Below, in pieces: positions 62,431 to 64,000 of a stretch of DNA of 64,000 bases. Position 1 is the stretch's first letter. The number at the start of each line of letters is the position of its first letter. A model generated the notes under the pieces. That model ran no database searches and was not told the DNA's origin. It saw only the letters and a list, made by a program, of their open reading frames with translations. Source of the stretch: Paenibacillus sp. SY21-1 (lineage in GTDB: Bacteria > Bacillota > Bacilli > Paenibacillales > Paenibacillaceae); assembly GCF_005222705.1 (NCBI RefSeq), contig NZ_STGF01000012.1, forward strand, positions 124,001 through 188,000. Direction: 5' to 3'. A program made the translations under genes and the position numbers.

Positions 62431-62484
62431 TCTCAAGCGTAAACGGCTAACGCCGTCCTCTGGCGGCAAAGCTAACGTTTCGCG
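62431..62484. repeat. dispersed GC-rich repeat, copy 3
   Basis: TCTCAAGCGTAAACGGCTAA, CGCCGTCCTCTGGCGGCAAA, GCTAACGTTTCGC: the best copy of the element seen also at 15976-16021 and 26372-26424. It lies just upstream of the LacI gene start. Confidence 0.6.
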
Positions 62485-62684
62485 TTGCATTATAAGCCGA
62501 ATATAAGTGTGAAGCTTATAAAGCCTTATGTTTATCAAAAGCCTGAACGGATCTTTGTACCAAACAAATCATCGCAAAGCTTGCGCAAATATTGCGGCAA
62601 ATTTCATTGTATAGGCGGCCCTTGCCGAAGTCAAGAAGCATCATGTAACAGCCAGCATACCCCGCCCTTGGTGTTCATCTCGCA

Positions 62685-62728
62685 CAAAAAAAGCGGAGCA
62701 AGCGCATAACGCGCGCTTGTCCGCCTCT
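62685..62728 (-). terminator. terminator of the sugar-binding protein gene
   Basis: On the minus strand GCGGACAAGCGCG pairs with CGCTTGCTCCGC and is followed by TTTTTTT, 8 bp past the stop codon at 62736. Confidence 0.8.
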
Positions 62729-62735
62729 TCCTGCC

Positions 62736-64000
62736 TTACTTGAGCTGGTTCGCCAGTGCGTCCAACGCCGGCTGCAAATTGCCCTCGCCTGCCAATGGAA
62801 GCTTGAGCGCCTGCTCGCCGTATGTGTAGACCAGATCTGTCTTTTTCGCCGTGAACGGCGAGATAATGCCGAATTTCTGAGCGTCGAGAAAAATTTTATT
62901 TTCCTCGCCCGTTGTTGCAATATAGGCGTCGGAAGCCGCTTGGTTAGCGGGAATCGCATTCCCTTGCTTCGCCAGCGCAGTTTGTCCCTCGGGACCGGCC
63001 AGCCAGGCAAGCAGCTTCAGAGCCTCTGCCTCATGCTTTGTTTTGTCCGATATCGCGATGCCCGCAGGCTGCACAACCGTTTGGGTCGTTTTGAACTTAG
63101 GCAGATACGTAATGCCGTATTCGGTTTTTGCTTCTTTATAATGCGCCGTGTTCCAGCTTCCCCCTGGATTCATCGCTACTTTGTTCGTCGTAATCGCAAG
63201 GTTGACTTGGCCGCCCAAGCCCTCGATTTGCGCAGGCGTCGTGTTGATTTTTTTGTTTTTCGTAAGATCGATAAAATAGCTGAGCACTTCCTGAGCCTCG
63301 GGCGTGTTCAGCGCCAGCGTGCCGTCCTCGTTGATCAGCTTGGCATCGTTTGACCACAGCTCCGGCTCAAGGAACCAGTCCATCGTGGCCCCCGGTGAAA
63401 CCGACAAGCCCCATTGCACCACGTTATTGCCGTCGAAGCCCTCTTCATCGGCAGATTTCCCGTTTTTATCGAGCGTCATTTTTGCCGCAATCTCTTCAAT
63501 TTCAGCCCAAGTCGGCTCCAGGGACGGCTCTTTGGCACCCTTCGGATTCGTTGCCGGGTCGGCGAACATGCCTTTATTGTAATACCATACGATGACATTG
63601 GCATCGATCGGCAGCGAAACCTGCTTATCCTGGTACTGGTGCAAGCCCAGCAAGCTGGCATCGATGTTGTTCAGATCAAACTTGCTGTCTGCAAGCAAAC
63701 CGTCGAGCTCTTTGAAAATGCCAAGCTGCGCATATTTATCAATGAAAGCGAAGCTGGTCTTCATAACGTCCGGAAGAGTGCCTCCTGCCGCATTGGCAGT
63801 CAAGCCGTCCCAATAGCTCCCCCAATCCTTGCCTTCGAGCTTTACTTTAATGCCCGGATTGTCGGCCATAAACAAATCGAGCAATTCCTGCGTCCGCGTA
63901 AGCTCCTCGGCCGTCCCCCACTGGGAATACGTGATCGTAACGGGCTCGTCCGTCTTGCCGGTAGCAGCCGGATCGGCTGCATTGCCGTTATTGCTTTTTC
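62736..64000 (-). CDS. extracellular sugar-binding protein of an ABC importer, 3' part (runs off right edge)
   Basis: At least 421 residues of a family 1 solute-binding protein; the N-terminus with its expected lipoprotein signal lies beyond 64000. The visible start is NNGNAADPAATG, a typical low-complexity linker after a lipobox cysteine, then VTITYSQWGTAEELTRTQEL. Family-typical blocks follow: FMADNPGIKVKLEGKDWGSY, GTLPDVMKTS, LSVSPGATMDWFLEPELWS and LLAWLAGPEGQTALAKQGNA. It should deliver an oligosaccharide or sugar to an importer encoded off the edge. Clusters with the LacI, AraC, Gfo/Idh/MocA and epimerase genes, suggesting one carbohydrate-utilisation locus. Confidence 0.9.
   Translation of the reverse strand, partial: KSNNGNAADPAATGKTDEPVTITYSQWGTAEELTRTQELLDLFMADNPGIKVKLEGKDWGSYWDGLTANAAGGTLPDVMKTSFAFIDKYAQLGIFKELDGLLADSKFDLNNIDASLLGLHQYQDKQVSLPIDANVIVWYYNKGMFADPATNPKGAKEPSLEPTWAEIEEIAAKMTLDKNGKSADEEGFDGNNVVQWGLSVSPGATMDWFLEPELWSNDAKLINEDGTLALNTPEAQEVLSYFIDLTKNKKINTTPAQIEGLGGQVNLAITTNKVAMNPGGSWNTAHYKEAKTEYGITYLPKFKTTQTVVQPAGIAISDKTKHEAEALKLLAWLAGPEGQTALAKQGNAIPANQAASDAYIATTGEENKIFLDAQKFGIISPFTAKKTDLVYTYGEQALKLPLAGEGNLQPALDALANQLK

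Overview
The window looks like a chromosome segment from a Paenibacillus-type, spore-forming Firmicute. The grounds are AGGAGG-type ribosome-binding sites with frequent TTG/GTG starts, three SLH cell-wall-anchoring repeats on an extracellular enzyme, a Bacillus-type spore-coat transglutaminase (tgl), an EcsAB exporter pair, a YwqA-like SNF2 helicase and many AraC regulators. Species cannot be assigned from sequence reading alone. Base composition is mostly moderately GC-rich. The exception is an obviously AT-rich block at about 53.2-57.5 kb.

Layout. 0-5 kb: end of an ABC ATPase gene, a TetR regulator and two tandem secreted L-asparaginases, one with FN3 and SLH modules. 5.4-6.4 kb: a non-coding array of about nine 103-bp tandem repeats. 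6.5-13.3 kb: a leftward operon of CHASE2-adenylate cyclase, FecR-domain secreted protein, NHL-repeat secreted protein and methyltransferase. 13.6-24.5 kb: small metabolic and transport genes, including tgl, an ABC exporter with a C-terminal cyclic-nucleotide-binding domain, ecsAB, a Cof-type phosphatase and AraC regulators. 24.6-33.6 kb: sensor kinase, glutamate racemase, a short pyruvate kinase, and an AraC regulator fused in frame to a siderophore-binding lipoprotein with a perfect Fur-box palindrome inside the gene. 34.4-43.7 kb: a YwqB-like/YwqA pair, hflX behind a leader peptide and two terminator-like hairpins, RNase H, and a TPR-SMI1/KNR4-Imm51-like protein. 43.9-53.1 kb: aldo/keto reductase, a second repeat array (51-52 bp), a 166-bp MITE-like element, a 1692-residue pseudokinase/ATPase/histidine kinase with its response regulator, and a DUF4157 (eCIS-core) protein. 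58-64 kb: a sugar-utilisation cluster (Gfo/Idh/MocA oxidoreductase, TIM-barrel epimerase, AraC, LacI, sugar-binding lipoprotein).

The most striking locus is the two-gene AT-rich operon at 53392-57482. The first gene encodes a large protein with a putative N-terminal sensor, a DisA_N-like (diadenylate-cyclase-type) domain and C-terminal TPR-like helices. The second, 2 bp downstream, encodes an alpha/beta-hydrolase fused to a SAVED domain, the cyclic-oligonucleotide receptor module of CBASS effectors. Together they look like a CBASS-like abortive-infection system in which a DisA-type cyclase replaces the usual CD-NTase and a lipase-like hydrolase is the effector. This is inference from domain recognition and needs experimental testing.

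Other regulatory highlights are the hflX leader (a 12-residue peptide carrying an Arg-Val-Arg motif, followed by terminator-like hairpins), the Fur box embedded in the AraC-lipoprotein fusion gene, and the presence of an adenylate cyclase and a cNMP-binding exporter within 3 kb of each other.
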